From Neostapfia colusana (Eukaryota; Streptophyta; Magnoliopsida; Poales; Poaceae): a stretch of 64,000 bases of DNA. Location: positions 53,535,136-53,599,135 of the forward strand of contig JASWHV010000004.1 of the NCBI GenBank assembly GCA_030760725.1, written 5' to 3'. Both the position numbers and the translations under genes were made by a program. How positions within the stretch are numbered: the first letter of the stretch is position 1; each line of letters begins with the position of its first letter. The notes under the pieces were generated by a model. It had not been told where the DNA came from and did no database searches. It saw only the letters and a list, made by a program, of their open reading frames with translations. This document shows, piece after piece, positions 22,080 to 32,817 of this stretch.

Positions 22080-23260
22080 GGCCGGACTTGTCCGGGCTGG
22101 GGGGCGGACTAGTCTGATACATCGGACTGATCCGATGTAAAATGGAACAAGAGTTTCTGTGTGAGTTTGGACTTGTCCAGGGTGGAAGGCCGGACTAGTC
22201 TAAAGTATCGGACTAATCTGATATAGAATGGAACAAGAGTTTTTGTGTGACTTCGGACTTGTCCGTCTGGGGGACGGACTAGTCCGTTGAGAGAGTGTCT
22301 GAGCCCTTCAGGAGCTAAGTCATGGATGACCGAACTGGTCCGCTCTTTATAGTCGGACTAGTTCGTAGGTTCAGACTTGTCCGTTTCCAACCTGAACAAG
22401 AGGTTCTGTGTGAGATCGGACTAGTCCTCTGTGTATCGAACTAATCCGTTTGGAACTAGGAAGTGGCTGCAGGGACTAAACCCATGGAGACTAGACTTGT
22501 CCATTGGACCAGACTTGTCCGTTCTCAACCGGAACAATGGTTTATGTGTGAGATCAGACTAGTCCGTTGTGGACCGGACTAGTCCGTGGTATGTGACCGT
22601 TTAGTTGGTAGAATCTGACCGTTTAGATGGTAGAATCCGACCGTTTAGTAGGTGAAGAGTGATGTCATCGGTCCCCGCAGGCCGGATTAGTACGGGGTCA
22701 AAGGGCGGACTAGTCTAGGGTTTGGCAGTTGGCAACGGCTAGTTTCTGGGACCTCTATAAAAAGGGGTTGCCCAGGCCTCAAATAAAACAACAAGCACCC
22801 TAACGACGAAATAGCCTTCCTAGAGCTTTTCTAGTCCCCTCTCTTCAAGTTCTTGGAACCCTAAGTGTGGTTCTTGAGAGTTTGTGAGTTTTGGGAAGAG
22901 GGGAAGAAGGGGAGTGTGCACCATAGAGCTCTTGGTTGATTCTCTAGCACTGAGTGAGAAGTGTGCTCTTGAAGAAAATTGGTTTGTAAGTGCTTTGAGC
23001 TGAGTTCTCCTGGGAGCCTCAAGTTGTGAGTTGCCCCAAGACATATTGTGAAGCATTTGTGATATAGTGGAAGAACATGCCGACCTTGGTGGTGGCTTGG
23101 TGAGGAAAAGGTTGAGAGCAACCTGGTCCTTGGTTGACTCCTCAACATGGACGTAGGCTTCTTTGTGGAGCTGAACCACGGGATAAATATTGTGTTCTTG
23201 TCTTATTGAGCTAAACTCCTCTGTGACCGGACTAGTCCGCCCTCAGGACTGGACTAGTCT
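22080..23260 (+). repeat. CGGACTAGTCCG palindrome cluster in C1 LTR
   Basis: A dozen or more full or degenerate copies of a 12-bp palindrome (CGGACTAGTCCG, GGACTTGTCCG and variants) are scattered upstream of the TATA box. One more lies near the LTR end at 23228. Confidence 0.7.
22756..22762 (+). promoter_or_regulatory. C1 LTR TATA box
   Basis: CTCTATAAAAAGGGG follows the palindrome cluster. It is a typical plant TATA context, about 585 bp before the LTR end. Confidence 0.65.
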
Positions 23261-23343
23261 GCACTCTGTGAATTAATCATTTTATTAAGCCGTATTTCAG
23301 ATTTTCCGCCTATTCACCCCCCCCCCTCTATGCAACTTTCAAT

Positions 23344-23355
23344 TGGTACAGAGCC
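23344..23355 (+). promoter_or_regulatory. C1 primer-binding site, 1-bp deletion
   Basis: TGGTACAGAGCC lacks one T relative to the tRNA-iMet complement TGGTATCAGAGCC. It lies 2 nt after the LTR. Confidence 0.75.
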
Positions 23356-23391
23356 TAACTCTCCTAAAAATCTTAACCGCCTGGAGAAGAG

Positions 23392-24314
23392 ATGTGGGAA
23401 AACGGCAATGACTTACCGCCCGTCGACACCACCGGCGCCAACGAGAACACCGGCTACAACGGTGAAGGGCTCTAGTTCTCACCTCACAAAGGTGTCAACC
23501 CAATCAAGGACATGCCAATGCTTCCCCCCTTCGACTTGGAGACCGACAACAAAGATGAAGAAGTGAGGCGTCTTGCCAATCTTCTTCAAAAGGCAAAAGA
23601 TGAAGCTAGAAGAAGGAGGAGGCTTGAGAAAGGAAAGAAACTCAATAAGCCCGAAGAAGACTACACTCGATATCCTTTTAACTATGAGTGTTTAAATTTG
23701 CACACAAATTACTTATCTATTCCTTTAGGCAAACCTCCATACTTTGATGGCACAAACTATACAATGTGGAAACACAATATGAAGCTGCACCTTATTTCTC
23801 TCAACCCCACACTTTGGCACATTGTTTGCACAGGTGTAGATATCCCCGTGGATGATGAAGAACTTACACTGGAGCAAGAGCAACTCATCCACCGCAATGC
23901 TCAAGCAGTAGCCGTACTCAACTCTTCTTTAAGCCAAGAAGAATTCAACAAGGTGGATGGGTTGGAACAAGCCAAAGAAATTTGAAATACACTCAAAATT
24001 GCACATGAAGGCAACCTCTCTGTCCGAGAAGCAAAGATTGAGATGATTGAGGGGGAGCTTGGGCGATTTGCCATGGAATATGACGAGACCCCTCAAGAGA
24101 TGTACAACCGACTCAAGACTCTTATAAACAAGAGTCGAGTGTATGGTTGTAAGAAGTGGACAGACCACGAGGTAGTCAAAAGGATGATAAGAGCCTTCAT
24201 GCCTCGTAATGTGACGCTTTGCACACTCATCCAGAGAGTCCAAACTTCCACAAAATGACTTCGGATGAGGTGCTTGGCAAGATCATCAATCATGAGATGT
24301 TGGAAATGGAAGCA
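23392..24314 (+). pseudogene. C1 gag, first part
   Basis: The ATG at 23392 (MWENGND) starts a frame with an early TAG at about 23473-23475 and continues through PPFDLETDNKDEEVRRLANL. The copia gag core follows: GKPPYFDGTNYTMWKHNMK, LWHIVCTGVDIP and EEFNKVDGLEQAKEI. A TGA at 23983 stands where Trp is expected. NTLKIAHEGNLSVREAKIEM and RLKTLINKSRVYG follow. A 1-bp shift near 24235 precedes KMTSDEVLGKIINHEMLEME. The frame is cut by B at 24315. This is the capsid domain of a SIRE-like copia gag. Confidence 0.85.
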
Positions 24315-24473
24315 TATAACACGCTCAATTTCAGATTCATGCATTGCATATAGAAAAACATTATAAAAGAAATAGAAATGGGAAAGAATCATAAAAATGG
24401 AAGAAAGATAGCTGAAAAGAGCCAATTCCAGTTCACCAAGGAGCACCATCGACAGTTCCCGCGGCCTGCTGGC

Positions 24474-25310
24474 CACGTGGCGTCTTCGGAGCTCATCCCT
24501 GCGGAGGGAGTGAGGTCCGGCAATGCTGGCAACGTAGCAGGCCCGGAGCTCACCTCTGAGTAAGGGGCAAGGTCCGGCCCTGCTGGACACGTGTTGCGTT
24601 CGGGGCTAGTCTCTGCGGAGAAGCGAGGCTCAGCCCCCCGCGACACATGTTGGCTTCGGAGCTAGTCTCTGTGGAGAAGCGAGGCTCAGCCCCACGGGAA
24701 ACATGGCACTTTCAGATCTCACCCCTGCGGAAGGGTTGAGGTCCGACCCCGCCAGACACGTGTCGCTCTCAGAGCCCGCCTCGGAGGGGTCTGACACCGC
24801 GGGACACGTGTCACCCTCGGAGCTCGCCTCCGAGAGGTCCGACACTGTTGGACACGTGTCACCCTCGGAGCTCGCCTCCAAGAGGACCGACACTGTTGGA
24901 CACATGTCACCCTCAGAGCTCGCCTCCGAGAGGTCCGACACTACGGGACACGTGTCATCCTCGGAGCACACCTCCGAAGGAAAGGGAGGTCGGACACTAC
25001 GAGACACGTGTCGACCTCGGAGCTCGTCTCTGAGGAGAAAGGACGTCCGGCGCTAATGGACACGTGGCACTCTCGGAGCTCGCCTCTAAGGAGAGGGAAG
25101 GTTCAGCACTGAGACGTGGCGGACGCGGAGCTCGCCTCTAAGAAGAGGGGAGGTCCCGCCTGCCAGACACATGGCGCACGTGGAGCTCGCCTCTGAAGGA
25201 GAGGGAGGTCCCACCCGCCAGACACGTGGCACACCCGGAGCCCGCCCCTGAGGAAAAGGGAGGTCCGGCCCCCGCTGGACGCGTGGAGCCTCCGGAGCTC
25301 ATCCCTGCGG
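24474..25310 (+). repeat. G-box tandem array in B 5' LTR U3
   Basis: About sixteen ACACGTG-type words in ~840 bp are each followed by CGGAGCTCGCCTC-like and AGGTCCG-like words. Units starting at 24803, 24851, 24899 and 24947 have an exact 48-bp period, and the next is 56 bp away. The matching 3' LTR array is 32975-33770. Long ORFs on both strands here follow from unit lengths divisible by three. Confidence 0.85.
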
Positions 25311-25494
25311 AAGGACGAGATCCTTAAGCAGTTTTTCCCCTGTGCACGCAGGAATAGCCGGTACGGAGGAAACCAACACGATTTCCATGTTGCTACCGCA
25401 CCAAATCAGTTGGGGATAAGTTGTTAAGATCCAAAACAAATTTAATAGGAGTCTTATTTAAATTTCAACAGAGTAGGACTCTTCTTTATCCTTT

Positions 25495-25501
25495 TATAAA
25501 T
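25495..25501 (+). promoter_or_regulatory. B 5' LTR TATA box
   Basis: TTTTATAAATAGAACCCG lies about 185 bp downstream of the G-box array. The 3' LTR copy is at 33951-33957. Confidence 0.7.
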
Positions 25502-26002
25502 AGAACCCGAAACCCCTTGGCCGTAACACCTTTTCCCAAGTCGACAACTTAGAGGCCCTAGCCCCAACTCGCCGAGTTAAACCCTCTTCGCCGGAGTTAA
25601 TCCACCAGTGAGACCGCCGACGAGCCCCGTCATGATCTGTCCTGCTGCCATTGCTAGGAGGAAGGCTGAGGTAGGTCTTCGTTACCACCTTACGACATCA
25701 TCGCGGTTTCTATGCATCTGTTTCTTCGAACAGAAACTTTTTCGTGTGGACAGATCACGTGTTGATCGGTTTTTGATGGTGGAATTGATCTAGATCTTGA
25801 GTCAAGATCATCACCACGTCCACACTTGATCCTTACATCCTTGTTCACCATAAAACCCCATGCAATCAATTAAAACATGCAAGAAAACGTACAAACTGGT
25901 TTAATAAAACAGCATCATAAGATTTGCACCATTGCATCTTGAGTAAGAGTTATGCATGATGATTGATTGCTGTAAATCTTGTATGTGCGTGATCGTGAGT
26001 AG

Positions 26003-27340
26003 AAGGACAAACTCAGGGAGCCATCTACGAATAACTAGAGCACCGAAACTTCGAGACACGTGAGCAACAAAAGCCACAGGAGCAAGGCAAGTGCCCCTTG
26101 ACCATATTGATCCTATGTTTTGGAAACTGTTTTTTTTGTGAGAACATGTATGTTTGAGTCAACTTGATGGGAAACCCTTTTATAGGAGTTTACTAGTTTT
26201 GTTAACCATCCTTGTCACCGGGAAAGTTGATGAGTCGGGTATGGTCGTTTTTTTCCTTTTTGCTTCGCTTAAGCTATGGGATACGAGAAGGCGAAGTAGA
26301 ACATGTCTAAATACTGCACTCATATGAATAATGATAATGAGAACTTGATGATGATAATGAGCATAGAATTGGGGGAGATCTAGGAAAGCTTGGTTCGTGG
26401 ATGTGGTAGAATGAGATGGTGGTTTACTTGTCGTAGATCTAAGGACCGGTTCATACCAGCACATTCCAGGAAAATAGTGCCACCACAAGGCCAAATATGG
26501 GTGTGGCTTAGCTGACTAATTAGGTAAGTTGCTAGATTGTTATGGACCGTGGAAGGCGCGGGGAATAGGAGTCGAGAGAGGACTGCCCTGGGAACTGCAT
26601 GGCACAAGAGAGGGCCCGTAGGTGGGAGAATGGTGATTCGAGCCTGCTGGTGAGACCTTAGTAAGTCCATACATCTAGTAGCCCCTTTGTAAAAGCTATT
26701 TTGTGATCTCTTGGCCATACACCGACGGTTGTGTACTGGTATAATGGAGGTTCTGCAGTTGCCGACGGGTGACGAAATCAAAAAGTTGTGGGTAAAGTGG
26801 TGCTACCTCTTAAGAGTGTAAAACTATCATGATAGCCGTGCTTAAGGTCACATGCACTGGCCAACTCACATGATTAGATGGGATGGTTATCGGGATGGTT
26901 ATTGGTATGGTTATGGTATGGTCTTGGGATTGGTTTCGGGACTGTTGAGTCTCGGCAATGAGTTTGGTTTTGGTTATATGAACATGAGATGGATATGAGC
27001 ATGAGATAAAGTTGAGAAAGATCAATGGCTGGTTGAGACTTGAGAAAAGGTGACTTATGATGAAAGAATATTAAGGCTTGATAAATATGATGGAGGTATG
27101 TTGCTGTTTTATTTGGATATATGTTGGGATTAAATTTACTTAAAGATAGGTGATGTTTTTATCATGTTTGTGGAACAAAATTTGCTTTTCTGCAATGAGC
27201 CATTTTTATTCCTACCTTGTTGTAAGCTACATGTCATACTTTTCCCGCACTTGCTGAGTATGACATGTACTCACCCTTGCATTATCATACAAACATCAGC
27301 AACAGGAGAAGAGTACTTCGAAGATCATGTGGAGTACTAG
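26003..27340 (+). other. Candidate spliced small ORF in B 5' LTR (exons 26003-26086 and 27300-27340)
   Basis: The first block is 84 nt, ends AAG|GCAAGTG and contains one TAA where the 3' LTR copy has GAA. The second block, after ACATCAG, is 41 nt and reads EEYFEDHVEY to TAG in the conserved phase. It aligns codon by codon with A and D. Confidence 0.45.
27255..27273 (+). other. Conserved hairpin upstream of AG acceptor (B 5' LTR)
   Basis: TGAGTA pairs with TACTCA around a 7-nt loop, 26 nt before the acceptor. The 3' LTR copy is at 35710-35728. Confidence 0.55.
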
Positions 27341-27619
27341 GCGTGCGAACTACCGTCAACGTGCCTGTGGAGTTGGAGATGGAGCCGCTGCTGTTTAGTT
27401 GCTTACGCTATCGTTTAGAGACTTCTGCTGCTAGAATAAGTTAGATACTTCCGCTGCAAGAATAAGTTAGAGATTGATGTAATAAAGTACTTAAACCCTG
27501 TTATTCATGGTTATATTCTGAATTCAGTTTGTGGATTACATGTATATGTGTGATGAACATCCTGGGCACACATATGCATTAGCTGGGTTCCGTGTTTTAT
27601 GGGACCGGGCGTCACAGAT

Positions 27620-27632
27620 TGGTATGAGAGCC
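27620..27632 (+). promoter_or_regulatory. B primer-binding site
   Basis: TGGTATGAGAGCC has one mismatch to the tRNA-iMet complement and lies 3 nt after the LTR. Confidence 0.85.
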
Positions 27633-28269
27633 ACATTGACCATAGGATGCAAGTCTAGGTAGAATGGACACTCTAAAACACATGGGAACACCCTTATAAA
27701 CTTCTATTTTCGAAAATTTATTGCTGCTGCACTTCCTTGTCAATTCAGCCACCGCAAGGTGCTATTTTCAATCCCTCCTTGTCTCTTCTTTTGGACAGCC
27801 ACACCTTTGCTTCCTTGCTCCATAACTTCTGAAGTTTTGGAGTTAATTCTTCTTTCTCAAAGTTTTCTCATGTCCCATTTATAGATGGCGCTGGTGTTCC
27901 CGATCAATGTCATCTAACCATACATGGACTGCCAACTTACTATGGCGTGCGCCCATGCATGGACCACCCCCGTCACATGGCGGGAACAGCACCAGTTCAC
28001 ATAATTAAGTTTAGGACTCCCATTGAATAAGCATGAATAGGAGTGGTGTGAACTTTTGTGATGATTGCTTGTGTTTGAGTGCTTAGTGTGAGTTGTGGGA
28101 CGCCTCAGCGTTGTCCACATCCACACATAGTAGGGAGATGTGAGGTGTTTCGGCACTTGTTCACATCCTCATTAATAAAAGAAGTTATTTAGTTCATAAC
28201 CCTTGATGCATATAGTTGGGGGATCAATCTAAACTTATAACTTCTATTCCACTCAACTCTCTCTCACAG
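27633..28269 (+). other. B leader
   Basis: This is a non-coding leader. Unlike A and D it has no clear second PBS-like copy. It ends CTCTCTCTCACAG directly before the gag ATG. Confidence 0.65.
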
Positions 28270-29527
28270 ATGGTGAGAGGAAACGTCGGCTGTCGAAGAA
28301 GGAACGATCGTGGCAACCAGGAACCACAAGGGGATGGCCACGTTGAAGTTCCTGAGCATGTTGACCCCGGGGCTGGTGCAAACAACCTTGAACGGTTGAT
28401 GGCTATGCAGAACCAGCTCATGCAGACTATGATTCAAACATTGGGTCAGCTGCAAGCCAACAACAACCACAACCCTAACCCTATTCCTGCACCACCACCA
28501 CCGCCGCCGGCTCACAACATGCTGGGAGAGTTCATGAGGACTCGACCGCCCACTTTTGCACAAGCTAATGATCCCATGGAGGCTGATGATTGGTTGAAGT
28601 CCATGGATAAGAAGCTTGCTATTGTTCAGTGCAATGATTGGGAGAAAGTTCTCTTCGCATCGCACCAACTTATGGGGGCAGCCACTGACTGGTGGGACAC
28701 TCTTTGCAATGCTCATGTCAACCAGGAGACTCACTTGGACTGAGTTCAAGGAGAGTTCCCGCTCTCATTACGTCCCTGCTGGAGTCATGATCCTTAAAAG
28801 GCAAGAGCTCGAAGGTCTCCGCCAAGGAAAGAAGAGCGTGAATGAGTACCTCAACAATTTCATGCAGCTTTCAAAGTATGCTCCAGAATACATCAACTCG
28901 GATCAAAGGAAGCAATAATTGTTCATGAGAGGGTTGAACAATGAGATCCAAGTTCAACTGCTCAACAATGACTATGCAAACTTCCAAAAGCTAGTTGACA
29001 AAGCTATAGTGGTTGAGAGCAAGATCCGTGAGATTGAGCAAGAGGGCAAGAGAAAGATTCCATACCAGCCACAAGGGAGCAATGTACGTCCCCGTTTCAT
29101 GCCCCCAGCTGCACCCCAGTATGGCTCGTCCGCTTCTGCTTTTAGCCCTAATCAACCACCACAGCAACGTCCTGCTATGCAAGCACCTCGTCTGACTTTG
29201 CCTTCTGTGCCCCGTCCCAACATGGCCGCATATGCTCAAAACCACCCTCGCCCCAACGTTCCTGCTGTCTTGGGCAACAAGGCATGCTTTGCATGCTGAG
29301 AGGCGGGACACTTTGCAAGTCAGTGCCCGAGGAAAGGCCTTAGACAGCCGACCAACGCGCCCAAGTAGAACCCACGGCTGAACAGAGGAGTTAATTAAGG
29401 TAACCGTGGGCAGCAGAGCTATGCTCGTGGCAACGTGAATCATGTCTCGGCTGAGATGGCGCGATAGGCTGAGGACGTCGTGATTGGTATGTTCCTTGCC
29501 AACTCCAACCCAGCTACTGTTTTATTT
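28270..29527 (+). pseudogene. B gag (broken)
   Basis: Start at 28270 (MVRGN), as in A. The conserved core includes NNLERLMAMQNQLMQTMIQT, TDWWDTLCNAHVNQET and VNEYLNNFMQLSKYAPEY. A 2-bp loss near 28728 shifts the frame. TAA at 28916-28918 replaces a Tyr codon. TGA at 29297-29299 replaces the Gly inside the zinc knuckle (29285-29326, C-x2-C-x4-H-x4-C otherwise kept). Further stops follow before protease. Gag protein would assemble the particle. This copy cannot do so. Confidence 0.9.
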
Positions 29528-31245
29528 GATTCCGGAGCATCGCATTCATTCATACCATCCAAGTATGTTGCCAAGTATAACCTGCCCATATCACACATGA
29601 AATATACAATGTTGGTTAATTGTCCCGGTGGAGAGATGAGGACTAATATAGTATGTCCAAAAGTAAACCTTAAAATAAGGGGGGTAGACTTCCTTGCCAA
29701 CCTTATTGTCTTGGATTCCCAAGGACTTGATATAATACTCGGAATGGATTGGTTAAGCAAGCACAACGGAGTGATCCAATGTGCTGAGAGGAGCGTGCAG
29801 TTGACAAATGAGCACGGTACTCGTATTGAGTTCGAGTCAGCCCAACCGGCAACCGAGAAGACAACGTTGAACACGTCGAAGAAGCAACATTGGAAAGCAT
29901 TCCGGTGGTTCAAGAATTTTTGGACGTGTTCCCTGAAGAACTTCCAGGTATGCCACCTGACCGGGACATTGAGTTTGCCATTGATTTGGTACCTGGAACT
30001 GCGCCTATAGCAAAGAGACCATATATGATGCCCGTTAATAAACCAGTGGAACTTAAGAAGCAAATTCAAGAGCAGCTAGAAAAGGGTTTTATAAGCCCAA
30101 GCTCGTCACCAAGGGGAGCCCCCGTGCTCTTCGTAGACAAGAAGGATGGGACCCAAAGGATGTGTGTGGATTATAGGTCTCTCAATGAGGTGACGATCAA
30201 GAATAAATACCAGCTGCCCCGTATAGAGGACCTGTTTGTCCAAAAGAAAGGTTGACGAGTTTTCTCCAAAATTGATCTTCGGTCGGGAAACTCCGAGCTG
30301 AAGATTAAGCCCTCCGACATACCCAAGACTGCATTTCGAACACGGTATGGTTCGTATGAATATACCGTTATGTCTTTTGGGTTAACGAATGCACCCGCAT
30401 ACTTCATGTACCTCATGAATAAGGTCTTCATGGAGTACTTGGATAATTTCGTCGTGGTTTTCATCGATGATATCATGGTGTATTCGAAAAGCGAGGAAGA
30501 ACATGAAGAACATTTGAGATTGACATTGCAGAAACTGCAAGAGCATCAATTGTATGCCAAGCTCAGCAAGTGTCAATTTTGGCTAAAGGATATATCGTTC
30601 CTAGGCCACATCATCTCCGAGGAAGGAGTGTCAGTTGATCCCGGAAAAGTGGGAGATGTTCTGAAGTGGAACCAACCGCAGAATGTGAGAGATATTCGGA
30701 GTTTCCTTGGGATGGCTGGATACTACCGACGGTTCATCAAGGATTTCTCCAAAATAGCGAAGCCTATGACTGAATTGCTAATGAAGGGAAAAGCATTTCA
30801 GTGGACATCAGTGTGTCAAGAAAGCTTTGAGGAGCTCAAGAAAAGGCTAACCACAGCGCCGGTTTTGGTATTGCCGGACGTGAGCAAGAATTTCGACATA
30901 TATTGTGATGCATCAAGACAAGGGCTTGGATGTGTGCACATGCATGAAGGACAAGTGGTAGCCTATGCGTCGAGACAACTAAAGAAACACGAGCTGAATT
31001 ACCCCACACATGACTTGGAACTCGCAGCCGTGGTACATGCCCTAAAGATTTGGAGGCATTATATCCTTGGCCACCGATGTGAGATCTATACGGATCACAA
31101 AAGCCTCAAGTACATGTTCACGCAAACGGATTTGAATTTGAGGCAACGTCGATGGTTGGAACTCATCAAGGATTATGATGTTGGAATCAACTATTACCCC
31201 GGAGAGGCCAATGTAGTAGATGATGCGTTGAGCCGAAACAGAGCA
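29528..31245 (+). pseudogene. B protease, reverse transcriptase and RNase H (broken)
   Basis: Protease DSGASHSF is at 29528. RT includes VDYRSLNEVTIKNKYQLP, a TGA at 30253-30255 just before VFSKIDLRSG, and SFGLTNAPAYFMYLMNK with the catalytic FIDD at 30460-30471. RNase H carries DASRQGLGC, TDHKSL and DALSR (near 31225). A frameshift lies near 29870, between PR and RT. From 30370 to beyond RNase H the frame is open for over 500 codons into integrase. Confidence 0.92.
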
Positions 31246-32786
31246 TGTCACCAACTCACGGTTCGGGAGCTACCGCCCGAGCTGCACAAGGAGTTCGAAT
31301 GGTTACATCTCGGGTTCTTGAACGAGATGGAAGTGATAGAACTCAACTTCTTGCTAGAACAAGAGATACGAGATGGTCAAGCAACGGATGAGGAAATCAA
31401 GGAGATCAAGGAAATGATCCGACAAGGCATAGAAAAGGACTTCAAGGAAGACGAGAATGGTACGCTTTGGTTAGGGAAAAGGATTTGTGTGCCTAACGTG
31501 AAGCACATCCATGACACGATATTAAAAGAGGCACATGACTCACCTTATTCCATACATCCCGGCAGTACAAAGATGTATAAGGACCTGAAAACTTGTTATT
31601 GGTGGGATGGTATGAAAAGGGACATAGCTGAGTATGTTGCCCTATGCGACAGGTGCCAACGGGTAAAGGCCGAACATCAAAGACCCGCTGGACTGTTGCA
31701 ATCATTGAAAGTACCCGAGTGGAAGTGGGAAGACATCAGCATGGATTTCATCGTCGGATTACCACGTACTCGGTCGGGTTACGACTCCATCTGGGTTATT
31801 GTGGACCGATTGACGAAAACCGCCCATTTCTTTCCGGTTAGAACCATGTACCGCGTCACAAAACTAGCCGAGCTGTACATGGAGCAAATCGTGTGCCATC
31901 ATGGAGTTCCGAAGAGGATAGTTTCATATTGGGTTACCAAATTTACCTCTAGGTTCTAGAAGAAGTTGCATGAAACTATGGGTACACGACTGGATTTCAG
32001 CTCCGCTTATCACCCGCAAACTGACGGGCAAACTGAGAGGACAAACCAAATTTCGGAATATATGTTGAGAGCCTGCACCTTGAAACATGGGCGTAGTTGG
32101 GATAGGAGCTTGCCGTATGCTGAGTTCTCATACAATAACAGTTATCAAGCCAGCTTGAAGTTGTCACCTTTTGAAGCATTGTATGGTAGACGGTGTAGAA
32201 AGCCGCTGTTCTGGAATGAGACCGGAGAGAACCAAGTGTTTGGACCCGAAGTGCTGCAAGACACCGAGAAGCAAGTCCAAACAATATGGGAGAACTTGAA
32301 GGCTGCTCAGTCACGACAAAAAGGTTATGCGGACAATAGGCGAAGAAAGTTGACCTTCGAAGTAGGAGTCTTCGTGTACCTTAAGGTATCACCTATCCGT
32401 AGCCAACCATGTTTCAATGTCAAAGGCAAGCTCGCACCTCGCTATATCATGCCATTTAAGATTTTGGGCAGAGGTATCTTATCAACTAGAGCTCCCAACG
32501 CACTTCTCCGACGTGCATGACGTGTTTCACGTATCCCAGCTCAAGAAGTGCTTGAGAGTACCGGAAGAACAAGTACCGATGGATGAGCTCGAGCTTCAAG
32601 AGGATCTAACCTACGTAGAGCACCCTGTCCAAATTTTGGACGTGAAGGAAAGGGTCACGAGGAACAAAGTGATCTGTTGGTGCAAGGTACAGTGGAGCCA
32701 TCACACGGAAGCCGAAGCTACATGGGAGCGTGAGGAAGACCTCAAGGCAGAATTCCCTCACCTATTCTCTACTCTATCGAATCTCG
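31246..32786 (+). pseudogene. B integrase with chromodomain (broken)
   Basis: Zinc-binding H-H-C-C (ending CDRCQRVKAEH) is followed by the DDE core (MDFIVGLPRTRSGYDSIW through HPQTDGQTERTNQ). A TAG at 31957-31959 interrupts it after SRF, where D has Trp. The conserved SDRGSQ segment is changed to SYWVTK. A small deletion near 32470 shifts the frame before YQLELPTH. The chromodomain region reads VQWSHHTEAEATWEREED near 32690-32740. The natural stop has been lost, and the frame now runs into the LTR. Confidence 0.9.
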
Positions 32787-32800
32787 AGGGCGAGATTCAG

Positions 32801-32817
32801 TTTAAGGGGGGTAGGTT
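32801..32817 (+). other. B polypurine tract
   Basis: TTTAAGGGGGGTAGGTT lies directly before the 3' LTR start TGTAACACC. Confidence 0.88.

Larger units (their letters stand above)
21769..23341 (+). repeat. C1 5' LTR
   Basis: This 1573-bp LTR starts TGAAAGTGCATC and ends TATGCAACTTTCA, a terminal inverted repeat TGAAAG/CTTTCA. U3 holds many copies and near copies of the palindrome CGGACTAGTCCG (exact at 22275, 22575 and 23228). The end matches the usual position just before a PBS. The partner LTR is outside the window. Confidence 0.85.
24315..27616 (+). repeat. B 5' LTR
   Basis: 3302 bp. It contains a G-box array (24474-25310), TATAAAT (25495-25501), the donor-region inverted repeat (25669-25690), an 84-nt exon-like block (26003-26086), a GC donor, the hairpin (27255-27273), the acceptor (27299) and a 41-nt exon-like block. 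No other gene is supported. Confidence 0.94.

Noticed and set aside
24630..25056. Long ORFs on both strands across the G-box array (for example 24630-25007 minus, 24703-25056 plus)
   Set aside because: They arise because unit lengths (48 bp) are multiples of three. Both strands are open at once and the peptides only repeat the array.
24474..25310. Regular repeat array resembling a CRISPR array
   Set aside because: Units are degenerate, repeats are not separated by unique spacers, and the sequence is a plant LTR duplicated at 32975-33770.
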